Notes under the pieces: model-generated
Databases searched by the model: none
What the model was told of the DNA's origin: nothing
The model's input: only the letters and a program-made list of their open reading frames with translations
Part shown: piece by piece, positions 11,761-22,380 of the stretch
Position numbering within the stretch: the first letter of the stretch is position 1
Layout: the number at the start of each line of letters is the position of its first letter
Assembly: GCF_030272615.1 (NCBI RefSeq)
Contig: NC_081415.1
Span: 105,537,796-105,601,795 of the forward strand
Source of the DNA: Cryptomeria japonica
Taxonomy: Eukaryota; Streptophyta; Pinopsida; Cupressales; Cupressaceae
Reading direction: 5' to 3'
Length of the DNA stretch: 64,000 nt
Translations under genes and position numbers: made by a program

Positions 11761-13020
11761 TATAAGGACATTATCATTATGCTCAACAACATTGGTAGAG
11801 TGAGAAGGAAAAGGATTGGTAAATATTTATAAATTTCGATTAGGAGGCACTGCAGACTTATTTCCTTTATCATTCACATTTTCTACTACTATAGTATTAG
11901 AATCAATAAGATCTTGAATTTTATGCTTCAATCTATAGCACTTCTCAATATCATGACCAACTTGATGATGGTATTGGTAATATGCTTTAGGATCAAAAAA
12001 AGGTGGAAAGGCTTGGAAGTATCTATTGGACGGATGAGAGGAACCTTCAACACATTATAACTAATTAATTTAAGCATGATGTTATGTAATGATTCAAAGA
12101 GAGGAGTGCAGTTGTGATGTCTAAATTTTGATGAGAAGGGAGCTACAACAGGGGTTGTGGTTGCCACTTGAGAATCAATATGATTGGAATAATTGTTGTT
12201 GGTATTGATCTTGATGAAATTATTGTTTTGATTTTTAAAATTTTGAATTTTTTTATGAGCATTTTGTTCTTATCAATGAGAGTCAATGACGAAGAAGGTT
12301 CATATTGACTAAATTGAAGCTAATAATTATGAAGTGTTGTGCACAATTGTGTGAAAGATTTATATTTGGAAAAAAGAAGCTTATCTCTAATGTCTTTTTG
12401 CAAATTAATTAATAAAAATTCTTTGAACTCAAATTATATATACCAATGAAATCAGTCACTTCTTCTTTAAAACCTTATTTGCAATGCATCAAATCAGTCA
12501 ATGTAACTTGTGGACCAAAATTATTTTGAAAATGTTGAACAAATGTATTAATGAATTGTTTAAAACAAAAAATGAATGAGGAAAGAAGAAAAACCATTGA
12601 AACCTTTTTCTCTTAAGGTACAGGTAAATAGTTTTGCCATGAGTTTGTGGACATATAAAAAATTACTACATAAAGTTGAAAAAATTTCATGAGTTTAGGG
12701 GTCACCTTTTCCATTATATTTGTCCAAATGGGAACCTCAATGTGTTGTGCAAAAGTATAAATGATTTCATAAGAAAGTGGGCTATCGGTAGAACATGTAG
12801 GAATAGTGGATCTCGATTGAGTTATAGAAGCCAATTGGTGTTACAAAGATGCGACATTTTGGATCAAATGGTTTATGGTGGATTTGATGGATGAATTGGA
12901 AGGAGACATGTGGGACTGAGATGGAGGATTGGGAGATGCAGTCTTCTAATAGGTAGGTCGAACATTATGATAGGTAGGTAGAGGAGATGGTTGGGAAATA
13001 AATGGAAGATTGGTTGAAGT
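11761..13020 (-). pseudogene. Tat-like gag, broken
   Basis: Minus-strand frames carry a gag capsid-like stretch around 12560-12300 and, at about 11990-11900, a zinc-finger-like block of the form YHHQVGHDIEKCYRLKHKIQ followed by DLID. The equivalent in element D is CEFHKSKGHKIGNCHQLK followed by IIQDLID. The first Cys is replaced here. Many stops interrupt it. The gag N-terminus reaches the left edge of the element B LTR and no leader is present. Confidence 0.55.
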
Positions 13021-13029
13021 ATTTAGGAG

Positions 13030-13640
13030 TGTAGACACAAAAATTTTCATTAAAATGTCCTCTTAAATCAATTTCAAATTTTTCCATTAATTAGGTGGAT
13101 CCATTATTTAATAATCTTATTTTCCATTATAGTCATCTATAATATTATTCTATTTTCTCCATTATTCCATTAAATTCATTAAATCAATATATATTCTATC
13201 ATTCATCCATTTAACAACATATATTCCATTTTATTTATTTTAAATAAAACCATTTTTCCAAATTTCTTCCATATCCATTTCATCTCCTATTTATCCTATC
13301 CTACTCTTATCAATCTCACTCATCCAATGCATGTGGGATAAACACTAACATCTTCAATCCAATCTTTTATCCCACATTCGTCTTACAACCTGGATTCCAC
13401 CCTGAGAACATTATAAATACCTTTCCCCTCTCTCTTTCAATCATCTAGGAATTTAATCTTTCATTTGCATGCTTGCATTCTCAAAGTTTTCTCTTGCATT
13501 CAAATTTTCATATTTGTTCATTGTGCCTCTCATCTCTATGTCATCTTATCATATCTGATATCTTTATATCCGTCCATCATAGCTTCTTGTGCATGTGCTT
13601 TTGAGAGCACCCATATATCGACCACAAGATCTTAATTGGT
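13030..13640 (+). repeat. Element B 5' LTR (right end uncertain)
   Basis: The LTR begins TGTAGACACAAAAATT and has an AT-rich U3. A TATAAATA box lies at 13412-13418. The part with GCTTCTTGTGCATG and GAGAGCACCCATATATC (about 13580-13620) aligns with the R-U5 of element D (GCTCTTGTGCACAC, GAGAGCAAATATATC). The CA end is not clear; by comparison with D it should lie another 150-250 bp to the right. Confidence 0.6.
13412..13418 (+). promoter_or_regulatory. TATA box in the element B LTR
   Basis: TATAAATACC is followed by a C/T-rich stretch, in the U3 of the LTR and about 380 bp from its start. The matching TATA in element D is TATATAAGG at 37633. Confidence 0.6.
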
Positions 13641-13836
13641 ATGAGAACAATGGACTGAGATTTTCTGTTTAATGCATGTCAATCTATTTTTTAAATTGGC
13701 AGAAAGATTTCACATATCATATGCATCTCTATGAGTATTCTGTCAATTAGCTTGGATTTCATTAATCTGGTTTTCACTTAACATCTCTTTGAGCATTCTG
13801 TTGAACAGTTCAACGTGCTCTATGAATGTGTCCTAT

Positions 13837-14061
13837 TTATGCATTCATATGTTGATTGGTTTTTTGCGTGCCTGGTTCATGTAACATTCTTGACATTTCA
13901 ACGTTTTTGCTTTCTTTTAAACAGGCAGGGAGGACACTAAGGAAAGTCACATGTGGGCTTTTAGCATTTTGTTTTGCACTTGCCTGAAAGTTTCTAAGCT
14001 CTTTCACCAAATCCATTCCGTGCTTTATCTTGCAATCATTATAATCAAAAGAGACCAGCAT
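13837..14061 (-). pseudogene. Unidentified captured coding-like fragment
   Basis: An open minus-strand frame of 74 residues contains HVTFLSVLPAC, which is reminiscent of pentatricopeptide-repeat proteins of the PLS class, but one short motif is weak evidence. It lies directly downstream, in minus sense, of the histidine kinase fragment, and AG/GT-like boundaries flank parts of it. It could be another exon fragment of host origin or chance. I do not assign a function. Confidence 0.25.
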
Positions 14062-14075
14062 TCTTTGTCTGCCTA

Positions 14076-14306
14076 CTAAAACATGCTTTGTGCTGCTAAA
14101 GACAATATCATGAAATCCCCAAATAATATCATGACACCCAACAACTGCCGCTGTTCTTGATCTAATTTGGTTGTTGCAAGTATTCCAGCCATTCCAATAA
14201 CACCAGTTAATGGTGAACGGATCTCATGAGACATGGTTGCTAACATTTGTTTTCCCCTCGTGGTTTGCTCACTTATATGTATGGTTTTGTTGAGTTCAGT
14301 CTCCAT
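14076..14306 (-). pseudogene. Fragment of a plant hybrid sensor histidine kinase (HisKA domain)
   Basis: The 76-residue minus-strand frame contains the phospho-acceptor H-box as [18 protein letters not shown] (His at residue 27), followed by [18 protein letters not shown], the dimerisation helix of the HisKA domain. This is the domain in which a sensor kinase autophosphorylates before phosphotransfer to a receiver. The SHEIRSPL form with ILATTKL resembles plant AHK5/CKI2-type kinases; that subfamily is an inference. Upstream in minus sense a polypyrimidine-AG stretch near 14310-14330 looks like a splice acceptor, so this may be one exon. No ATPase or receiver domain follows. It sits inside element B among non-coding sequence, so it is a captured or stranded gene fragment. 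Confidence 0.8.
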
Positions 14307-14699
14307 AGCATTTCACACTACTATTTCAAAAAACAAAAAGATCACGCCTTGTCTAATTTGCATGAATGCATGCCATTGCATTTGCAGCACATATATACCT
14401 TTCAGGGAGTTTTTAAAACAGTTCATATGCCTTGTAATTTGCATGCCTGACTACCAAGAGAATTTGCAACGCTTAATTCGTCTGTGAGGCGTCTATTTTC
14501 AATAGCTCACATTGCCTTGTTTCAAACCCATTTCAGCAAACTATTTCAATAAATTTCAAGAAATCATAACCTGCAAATTGTTGTTGTCCTGCCCTCCCAC
14601 GTATCCTGCAAAACCATTTCATACTATTCATTTTTTATACATATCCTGCAATCATTTATGTTTCTGTTCAGAATGTAACTGTTGCCTAAGTTTTCTTTA
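14307..14699. other. Non-coding sequence flanking the kinase fragment
   Basis: Possible intron sequence of the captured kinase gene, rich in TTTCA/TTGCAT words. Short plus-strand open frames here look like chance. No domain or repeat is recognised. Confidence 0.3.
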
Positions 14700-15200
14700 A
14701 GTTTTTTTTTTAAGAGTTTCGTTTTAGTTTTTATAAGGTTTTCACGTTTAGTTTTTAGGTAGTCTTTTTTTTTTAAGTTTAGTTTTAGTTATTTAAAAAG
14801 TTTTGTCTTTTTTTTTTAAGTTTAGTTTTTTTTTTCTCGTTTTATTAAAGTTTAGATTTTAGTTTTAAATTAATTTAGATTAGATTCTAATGTAAATTAG
14901 ATTGGTTTAGAATTAGATTTTTGTTTTAGATTTTCTTTGATTTGTTTTTAGTCAAGATTAGCTTTAATTTTGTTTAAATGTGGATTAGTTTTTAATTTTT
15001 ATTAATTAGATTAGCTTTTAAGTTTTTGTTAATTAGATTAATTTTTAAAATTTTGTTAATTAGATTAGCTTTAAATTTTGCTAATTAGATTAGTTTTTAA
15101 AATTCTGTTAATTAGATTAGTATTTAATTTTGTTAATTAGATTAGTTTTTATTTTTTGTTAGTTAGATTATTTTTTAATTTTTGTTAATTAATTAGACTT
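14700..15200 (+). repeat. AT-rich degenerate tandem repeat
   Basis: A T-rich tract (14700-14870) leads into an array of about eight units of 30-40 bp based on TTTTGTTAATTAGATTAGTTTTTAA with indels. The array lies in the leader of element B between the kinase fragment and the conserved leader block. Element D has no counterpart at this position. Confidence 0.7.
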
Positions 15201-15369
15201 ATTGGCTTTGCTTGTTAGCGTGTTCTTAGTGGTAGTGTTTGGCCTTTTGATTGACTTTTTTATTTCGGGGATTGATCATTGGACTTTTGTTTTGTGCAGG
15301 TTCCCCTTGTGTGTCAGAGATCATATCTTGAAAATACTGACATTGTTTGGTGCGGGACGTTTGACAAAG

Positions 15370-16010
15370 ACTTGATTTTGAAACTAATTGTCTTTTTAGT
15401 GTAGCAAACACTTCAATTGGCACTTTAAAATTAACCAGTGTCTTTTGTGTCTTAAGTAATAGGCTCTTTTTGTTTTACCTTCTAGAGGGCCTGCCTCTCG
15501 AGAAGCCCTTAAGGCTCGATGAGAGGGAACGACCCAAGTGGTAACAAGGCTAAAGCCAAGCTCTTTCAAACCACTATAAATAAATGTGTTTGTGACGAAA
15601 GTTTGAAGCAACAGGTGTTTATTAGTTCATACCGGCGACATGTCTCCCTATAAACACTATAGAGTGCAACCTCTATAGGCTGGGAGTCTTCCTTAACGAA
15701 GCGTACGCCACCGCATGTATGGCCACTCGAACGGATGCCCTTACTAGACACCTTTTGTGTTAGAAGTCAAAAACCTTCTAGTAGTTGACACAGGAGATCC
15801 GACCTCTGAAGCGACTCACATTCTTACAGTTATTAGTAGAGATACAAAGTTCACCATGGGGAGTTTTCATGTGGACTGGTGCTTGGATATCCCAGAGAAG
15901 TGAGTGTTGAGGGTGGAGCCAGTGAGGTCAAGCATCTAAGTATCCGCTCTGAATTGCGTAGCTCGGGGTAACCCCCTAAGTGTGATTCAACAACTATTGT
16001 CTTGACCAGC
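15370..16010 (+). other. Conserved Tat-like 5' leader block (element B copy)
   Basis: Non-coding on both strands, but it aligns from end to end with 38520-39185 in element D. Shared words include AGCAAACACTTCAATTGG, GTCTTTTGTGTCTT, AATAGGCTCTTTTTGTTT, GACCCAAGTGGTA, CCGCATGTATGGCCAC and GATGCCCTTACTAGA. The block lies between LTR and gag, where packaging and dimerisation signals of LTR elements are expected. The role as a packaging signal is an inference. Confidence 0.7.
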
Positions 16011-17246
16011 CTTAGGATTGCGCTTCAATATTTTTATTTCATTGCAAAATCAAAAAAACATTCTGTTTGTCGTGTTTTCTAAGTGTGTGCAAAACAAACA
16101 AGAAAATTTCACAATCAACACCACACTTGAAATTGAAACAATTTACGAAAACCTTGGTCTAATCTTTCAAGTATCCATCCACATTGTAAAACAAAAACAT
16201 TTAAAAATAATATTGTCATTGAAACATTGAACTTGTGTTCTCAAAACAATCATTTCAAATCTCTTGAGTCATCACTTTTGGAGTTCTAATATTTTAGGTC
16301 CTCGCATATTCACGTCATTCTAGCTTGCCATACCTTTTAGGTCCTTGCATAGTCTTCACCGAGTTTAACCTTTCATCCTTTCATATCTCATTTAATTATA
16401 CCTAGTCCTTTGCATACCACCCTTAGATCAAACCTTTGGATAGCACCCTTAGATCAAACCTTTGCATACCACCATCAGGTCATACCCTTGCATAATCCCC
16501 TTAGATTATACCCATAATCTATTCATAGCCTTCCATCATTCCTTTATGACATAACCTTAAAACTTTCACAAGTGCCTTAAGTCATTTCATCATTGGTCCT
16601 AGCATTTCATTATTACTTGCATACCAATATCTAAAAAAAAAAAACAAAAAAAAAAACCAAAAGATATTGCTCGCACTTAGGATTTCTCGTCTTAGGTCTG
16701 ACATCAACTTTTGATCATCAATCACCCTTATCACTTGAGGTGCATCTTCCTTGAGTTAGGGAACCTATCAGTGTCTTTGAGTTGGTATTCCACTTGGATT
16801 TAATCATCTCCTATTATAACATTCCCCCTCTTTGATCACTTATCCTTGTGTATATCCATCATAGCACAAGTCAAACCTCACATTGCAAATATTTTCAGAC
16901 CTAGAGTATCCATAGTCCTTGCATCAAACATCATTTATCCTCATATCCCATTTAGGGTTTAGTTGCACATCACTTTCCTATCATATAGATCACATTTTGC
17001 ATCAATCCTTTAGCATATTCCCATCTCAATCATATCACATAGATTACATTTTTTCATTGATCCTTATTATATCCCAATCTCACCTTCCTATCACATGCTT
17101 TGCACCCTAATCTTTGCATTGATCCTTAGTTTCATCCTAATCTAACTCATATCATATAGTTTCCTCTTTGCACTTTAGGATTTCCATTCCATCTTGAGTC
17201 TCATACATTATCCTAGATCAAAGATAAGAACTATCACATATTCCCA
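16011..17246 (+). other. Remaining leader of element B, non-coding
   Basis: No protein domain is seen. It contains short tandem copies of CCTTAGATCAAACCTTTG-like sequence (about 16420-16500), an A-rich stretch (16630-16660) and many CATTTTGCATC-type words. The gag remnant begins at the end of this stretch. Confidence 0.5.
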
Positions 17247-17720
17247 TGGCTACCTTGGCTCGACAAATTGAATATCTCAAGAGAGAAATATATGATATTC
17301 AAGTCCAACAAAATGGATCAATGACCCCTTTTGAGAGACAAATTCTTGATATCAAGAGTGAAAAACTTCAAGGAATGCTAAAATGACTATATAAGGTAGA
17401 ACAACAAGTAATTGAAAATAAAAATCCAAACATCAAGAAAGATCACATGAATCTTTCACCAAGAAAATAAGACATTTCTTCCAAATATCCCTCAGATAGA
17501 CAGTTTACACCTTTGGGATAATCTATTGAGTAGTCTTTGAAAGAGCTTCATGAGCACAATCTTATCACATTGCCTAACACAACCCCATGAGGATGTAAAT
17601 TTTTGAGTAACTATTGCGCGTATCATAGACAAAACAAACATAAGACTTCAAACTGCATATAATTAAAGTATAAGATTCAAGACCTCCTTCATAATGGTGT
17701 CATCGAAATTGAAGATTCTA
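17247..17720 (+). pseudogene. Element B gag remnant
   Basis: The ATG at 17247 opens a frame (MATLARQIEYLKREI...) with a helical, charged N-terminus. It soon meets a stop (near 17384) and then resumes. Around 17620-17700 comes the zinc-finger-like block CAYHRQNKHKTSNC followed by LKYKIQDLLHNG, the equivalent of CEFHKSKGHKIGNC...IIQDLIDRG in element D. The retrotransposon-gag capsid core present in D at 41100-41330 is missing here, so gag is internally deleted as well as interrupted. Confidence 0.6.
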
Positions 17721-19139
17721 ATGACTCAACTAAAGAGAAACAAGGCACTACTTCTAAACATGATCAAAATTTTGAACCTATGTCTAGAAATGACCCACAT
17801 GTAGCCTCCATCTCTTCCATTATGTCTTGATATCCTAAGGCTTCTCAACAACAATCCATACCATATCCCTCAAACAATGAACCTAATGATGAAACTTCTC
17901 ATGTTGACCAATGGTTATCAACAATACAAATACAAGCTAATCTAGTTTTTCATACAAATCCTTTATACGATTCAAATATCTTAGATCCTATGCCATCATG
18001 CACTCCAATTCCAAAAATAACCACTCTAAAAGGCCCCATCCAAAATGCTTCCCCATCATGCAAAAACATGAACACCTTCCAATAATATCCATGCATATAA
18101 AAAATACTACCCCTTCCTTAGAAGTGGCTCCATGTCAAGAGGATAATATAAAAAATGAATAAACAAGTCCTATCATAAATCAAGATCAAGATACCAAAAC
18201 TCTCTAATCCCATCCAATGGTTGAAAAAGATCCTACCTCCCTAGAATCCCATGATGATCCCTTTATACCTTTCCATTTGTTCCAAGAAGATCCATTTCCA
18301 TCTCAAGAGCAAAGTATCCTTCCAAATTCCATTCCTAATCCACTTCCTAAGAAAGATCATGATGTCTCTACCACCTTTTCAAATGATCCTATTCAAAATG
18401 AAGAGTCAAACACCATTCCTACTCTATCCAATGGTCCTCTTCCATGTAAAGATCAAATTATCACTTCATTCCCTGTCATAATCCTCCATGTTCACCTCAG
18501 GGAGACATCATGCGTATAAATACCTCTCATGATCCTATCATTCCCTACATTCCACCTCCACCTCAAAATGGACTTGCCTCTAGCATCAAAAGTGGGAAGA
18601 AACCCTTTGCTAAAAAGATCTTCCAAAGCATGCATTATCAAAGAAAAGGGTTAGACATTTATGAACAAGGTATATTAGAACCCCCTGATATAAAAGAAAA
18701 TCTTGATTATAATGGCACCATTTCTCACTCTCAAGATGTTGGTATCCCTCATAAATCTTACATTTCTCTAGTTAAATCTAAATGCACACCTTCTAGATGC
18801 TTCGAATCTATTTTGGGTCCCTATATACCAAAATCAAAGATTTCAAACATTCCATCTATCTTGAGTCCCAATATCCCCCCATATTCTATCCATGTTACCA
18901 CTAGCTTTCAATCCACAAACCTTACCATAAGTCAAGATCAGAAAAGGCACACATTCTTGATAACCTTCCAACAACCTACCCACATGAACTCTCCATATCA
19001 TTCATATCCATCCATGAATCCTAATGTTCTTGGAAGCAACTTGGATGCAAAACATGAAATTACAATATTCAAGAATCCACATGAATCAAAGAATCAAAAT
19101 TTCCATCTAATTGACATGCAAAAACAAAGAAAAATTTGA
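17721..19139 (+). pseudogene. Element B Pro/Ser-rich region with G-patch-like block
   Basis: The frames at 18217-18519 and 18510-19139 are rich in Pro, Ser and Asn. At about 18580-18710 a block reads AKKIFQSMHYQRKGLDIYEQ and continues GILEP. Spacing and residues match the G-patch-like block of element F (KKGYDGCSGLGSDKKGRLEP). G-patches bind nucleic acid or RNA helicases in other proteins; in retroelements they usually follow protease. The protease core that should precede it is missing here. The 210-residue frame is open, but the element as a whole is defective. Confidence 0.5.
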
Positions 19140-19990
19140 TCCAAAAAGAAAAAGAAATCTCAAAAAGGCCACAAAGGCCCACAAAGAAAGAAGAAAAGTC
19201 AAAATTTGTATGGCTTCCTAAGTTTTACATCAAGGACATGCGTTCTAAAGAATCACAAAAAAATGAAAAATCAAGAACCATGTGGATTCCCAAGTCGCTC
19301 GTACAGTACTTGAAAACTAAAGAAAAATTAAAATTGGCATTCAAGTTTTCTACCCTAGCTCCTCCCAAATCCATTATCCTAAAACTTTTTTCATCTCCTT
19401 CATCCATTTTGGCTCCTTGTGCCCTAAAATCCACATCAACCTTTTTATCAAAATCACAAACTCCAAAATCCACTATTCCTCCCTCATTCCATCACCCTTC
19501 AAGGTGTGTGCCAATGTTGACCTTGCCGATATTTCCATCCACTCCTACACAAATATTCCAATATCTCATCCATTATCCAGCACCTATGTTAGATCCTTCC
19601 ATCCTTCTTATACAATCCTTTGCATAAATTCTCATAGCCTTTTTGTCTTATCATCCATTTCATATCCCTTGACCATCATCCTATCAACATCTTTTAGCAT
19701 ACCTTCAATAGCCATGGATTGTTATATAACATCTTTCAGGGGTACTATATAGAGAACAAGTTGATTCCTAAGTCATATCTCCTATCATGTATCCATCATC
19801 TTCCAAAAAGTTCAAAAAAGTCAAAATGAAAAATGAAAAAACAGAAAAATAAAATAAAATAAAAAGTGAAAAAATAAAAAATAAAATAAAAAAAATAAAG
19901 AGAAATCATTCGTCCACTGGTGAAAACCTGGAAAATAGGCACCTTGGGCAAGTACCATGATGAAAACCTAATACGTGCATCATGTCTAAT
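19140..19990 (+). other. Element B post-coding region with family 3' module
   Basis: A Lys/Glu-rich and then Pro/Ser-rich frame fades out by 19750. An A-rich tract (19800-19906) precedes CTGGTGAAAACCTGGAAAA, GGCACCTTGGGCAAGTACCA and TGATGAAAACCT. The same arrangement follows pol in D (44310-44460) and F (58736-58812). RT and integrase are absent between the G-patch-like block and this module. Confidence 0.6.
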
Positions 19991-20429
19991 TTATTATTTT
20001 CTTGCACTATTCACTGGGGGCAGGTTCCATCCATGTTATCTTATTCAGCACATCCATTTATTATCTCTCATCCTCCATTATCCTTTAGCCTCAATTATCC
20101 TTCATTCACTCGACCTAAATATGTATCCATTTTCCACCTTTGATCTTGACAAGGTTAAGGATCTTTGCAGGCTTCATGTGTCTTATTTATTGTATCTGAT
20201 CCACACCCTTCAAATCCCATCAGTCATTACCACCCTCTAATTTTGATTATTCTATCCAAACCCATTCTTCATCTTGATCAAAATTAAGGACAAAAAATGC
20301 AAAAAAACCTCTTGACATGTCTATTCCTTTGGATCACGTGACACTAATTACACCTATCCTTTCTTTATATTTCTATATCTAGTCCCTATGCTTGAATTAA
20401 CATGTTATCCTATTGTGAGATAGTCCTTG
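19991..20429 (+). other. Element B 3' region, non-coding, cut by element C
   Basis: No domain is recognised in either strand. It corresponds by position to the start of the long 3' region of D and F that holds the antisense PMD gene. The insertion of element C at 20430 ends it before that gene would be reached. Confidence 0.45.
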
Positions 20430-21625
20430 TGTTGGAAATTTGGAGGAATTTTATTATGTGTTGCATTGATGTTTGTGATTGATGTCAACACTTGCTTCTT
20501 TGGTTATCTACCAGGTTCTGGTAGAGTGGTTGAACTTTTATGATGATTAGGAGATTTGTCTTCGGTATATTCTGATTAGTGGAATTGGTTTGATTTCGTC
20601 ATTGATGTGGTTCGAGATTTGGTGATCCGGAAGCTATATTATGTTCTAGTAAGCCTTTTGGTTACCGGTAAGGGTTCGATGACAGACCTTTATTGAATAT
20701 CTTTTGATGGATTCAATAAGTGGTGTTGGTGCGACTTCTAGAAGGTTTTCAAGATGTTGATAGTTATCATGTTCATGTTCCAGTTGATTGTGGTGTTGCA
20801 TTTGGCTTATGGCGACCTATTTTAGGTCCGGTACTATTCTGTTAGGTTATGGACTAGTTTATGTAATGTTTTGGTAGATGCTATTGATGTGTTACCTATT
20901 AGATTTATTATTTGGTTAATCTTGTTTCAGTCTTAGGACGACTTGGATTATCATTGGTTTGCAAGTTTATGTAATGGATTTATTGTATTATCTTTTAGGT
21001 GGTTAACCTAATTGTTTAGCTCCCAAGTTGGTATAAATATGATGTAAGATCTCTTTGTAGATCGTGGCATGTGGTCGTGGGTTATAGGATTATCTGTGTG
21101 AATAAAGTTTTAATCATATATAGAAGGTTTGGTCGATCATAGGTGATCGAATTGGGTTTGTGTAAGAGGTTTAAGACCTCCGGCATTGAGCTTAACCAGA
21201 ACTGTACTCAGGCATAGAAAATATTATTCTTGCAATTCATTCTTATTTCCGGATTGTAGTCTAGATATCTTTTGTAGTCAGTGAGGCTCCTTTGTGATGA
21301 GAAGTGCGCTCTAGACTGTTGGCCTTCCAACATGTGTAGGCCCCTTATTGTAATCACATACTTACTCCAGAAGTATCATCTGACTATGGGTAGGCTTCCC
21401 ACAATGGTTTTTCCCTTTACCAAGTTTTCCACGTACAATATGGGTGTTATGTGTTGTGGATTCATGGTATTTGTTTTATTATTTATGTTTGTGCTTATTT
21501 GATATATCTATTATTCCAGTATTTGGTTTATGCATTCCGATAAAAGGTTTTGTATGGTTAAAGTTTCATAATATGTTAACAACTGATTCACCCCCTCTCT
21601 TAGTTGTTCACTGGTTATCCTAACA
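20430..21625 (+). repeat. Element C 5' LTR
   Basis: 1196 bp, starting TGTTGGAAATTTGG and ending CTGGTTATCCTAACA just before the PBS. The LTRs of element G are similar over the whole length. The plus-strand open frame at 21281-21502 recurs at 30042 and 49759 only because the LTRs are homologous, so it is not a gene. Confidence 0.85.
21403..21433 (+). other. Conserved copia LTR hairpin (element C copy, partly decayed)
   Basis: Stem arms AATGG and CCACG flank inner arms CCC and AAG. The intact form in element G is CGTGG-TTTTT-CCC-loop-GGG-TTTT-CCACG. The arms are mutated here. Confidence 0.5.
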
Positions 21626-21627
21626 AT

Positions 21628-21639
21628 TGGTATCAAAGC
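21628..21639 (+). promoter_or_regulatory. Primer binding site of element C
   Basis: TGGTATCAAAGC lies two bases after the LTR end. The usual copia PBS complementary to initiator tRNA-Met is TGGTATCAGAGC, so there is one mismatch here. Confidence 0.85.
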
Positions 21640-21681
21640 TTGGTCCTCTCTGCAGAAGCTTAACTGCTTGAGGAAGATCCT

Positions 21682-22380
21682 CTGGCAAGTAATCATTCAA
21701 CTTCAATTGCTTACTGAAAGGACAACCCTAGGCTTGAAGGAACAAATTATAGAGTATAGAAGCTTCGAATGGAGACTCATTTGATATGTCTTAGCAAGGA
21801 TATTTGAGAGATCACTGAGAAAGGCTATACCCCTTATGATCCGACATCTGGAAAACCTCCTCCGGCAGACTTGGATAAGAACATTGAAAATGATTGTAAA
21901 TCTAAAGAAGCCCTTTTGAGCGCCCTTTCAGATCAGGAGGTAATGGGATTAATGGGAAAATCATCTACAAAAGCTATATGGGATAAGTTGGAGACTTTGA
22001 ATGAAGGTGACCCTACTGTTAAAATTACTAAACTTGATGGTTACCAGGTAAGGTATGAGAACCTAAGAATGGAGGAAGATGAAAGAATTACTTCTTTTAT
22101 GGAAAGAGTCAATGAAATTGTCTTGGGAATTCAATGTTGTGGTGGATCTCTGAGTGAAGATGAGATTGTTTCTAAAGTATTGAGAGATTTTCCATCGGCT
22201 TACAAGATGAAGGTTACTGCAATTAATGAGCTGAGAACAATGTCTAACACTTCTGTTAATAAGAATACTTTGGTTGGAAAGTTATCTGCTTTTTAATTTG
22301 AAAAATTTGGTCCTCAAGGAGTTGCAAAGACAGATTATGCATTCAAGGCATGTACATCATCAACTGGAAAGAGTGACTAG
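21682..22380 (+). pseudogene. Element C gag
   Basis: Homologous over its length to the 232-residue gag of element G. The start codon is CTG (21682) where G has ATG. The open part 21871-22296 carries the copia capsid-like region (LNEGDPTVKITKLDGYQVRY, CCGGSLSEDEIVSKVL). It is interrupted upstream of 21871 and again at 22296. The zinc knuckle further on (about 22510-22555) reads CFSYNKIG with the second Cys lost. Confidence 0.8.

Larger units (their letters stand above)
10400..13020 (-). mobile_element. Gag-protease fragment of a Tat-like Ty3/gypsy element
   Basis: On the minus strand, gag (about 13020-11770) is followed by protease (11757-11236) and an acidic pre-RT region (about 11130-10540). 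The zinc-finger and post-protease motifs match those of elements B, D and F, so this is another member of the Tat-like family. No RT, integrase or LTR of its own is seen. Its right edge abuts the first base of the LTR of element B, so B may have inserted into it. Confidence 0.65.
13030..20429 (+). mobile_element. Element B: internally deleted Tat-like Ty3/gypsy element
   Basis: It starts with TGTAGACAC, the same LTR start as in element D (TGTAGACACC) and similar to F (TGTAGACGTC). Then come a leader closely related to that of D (15370-16010), a gag remnant (17247-17720), a Pro/Ser-rich region with a G-patch-like block, and the family's 3' module (about 19800-19990). Protease, RT, RNase H and integrase are absent. 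Its 3' LTR is not seen because copia element C interrupts it at 20430 and the far side was lost. A host histidine kinase fragment lies in its 5' part. Confidence 0.65.

Noticed and set aside
13837-14061. PPR gene
   Set aside because: Only HVTFLSVLPAC resembles a PPR motif. There is no repeat series or length to support a PPR call, so it is listed only as an unidentified fragment.
15226-15751. Overlapping minus-strand open frames in the leader of B
   Set aside because: They lie in the leader block shared with D, are not conserved as protein between the copies, and have no domain.
21281-21502. Open frame recurring in C and G LTRs (21281, 30042, 49759)
   Set aside because: The three frames are in homologous LTR positions and their similarity is explained by LTR homology. 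The conserved part is the hairpin, and the frames have different ends and no domain.
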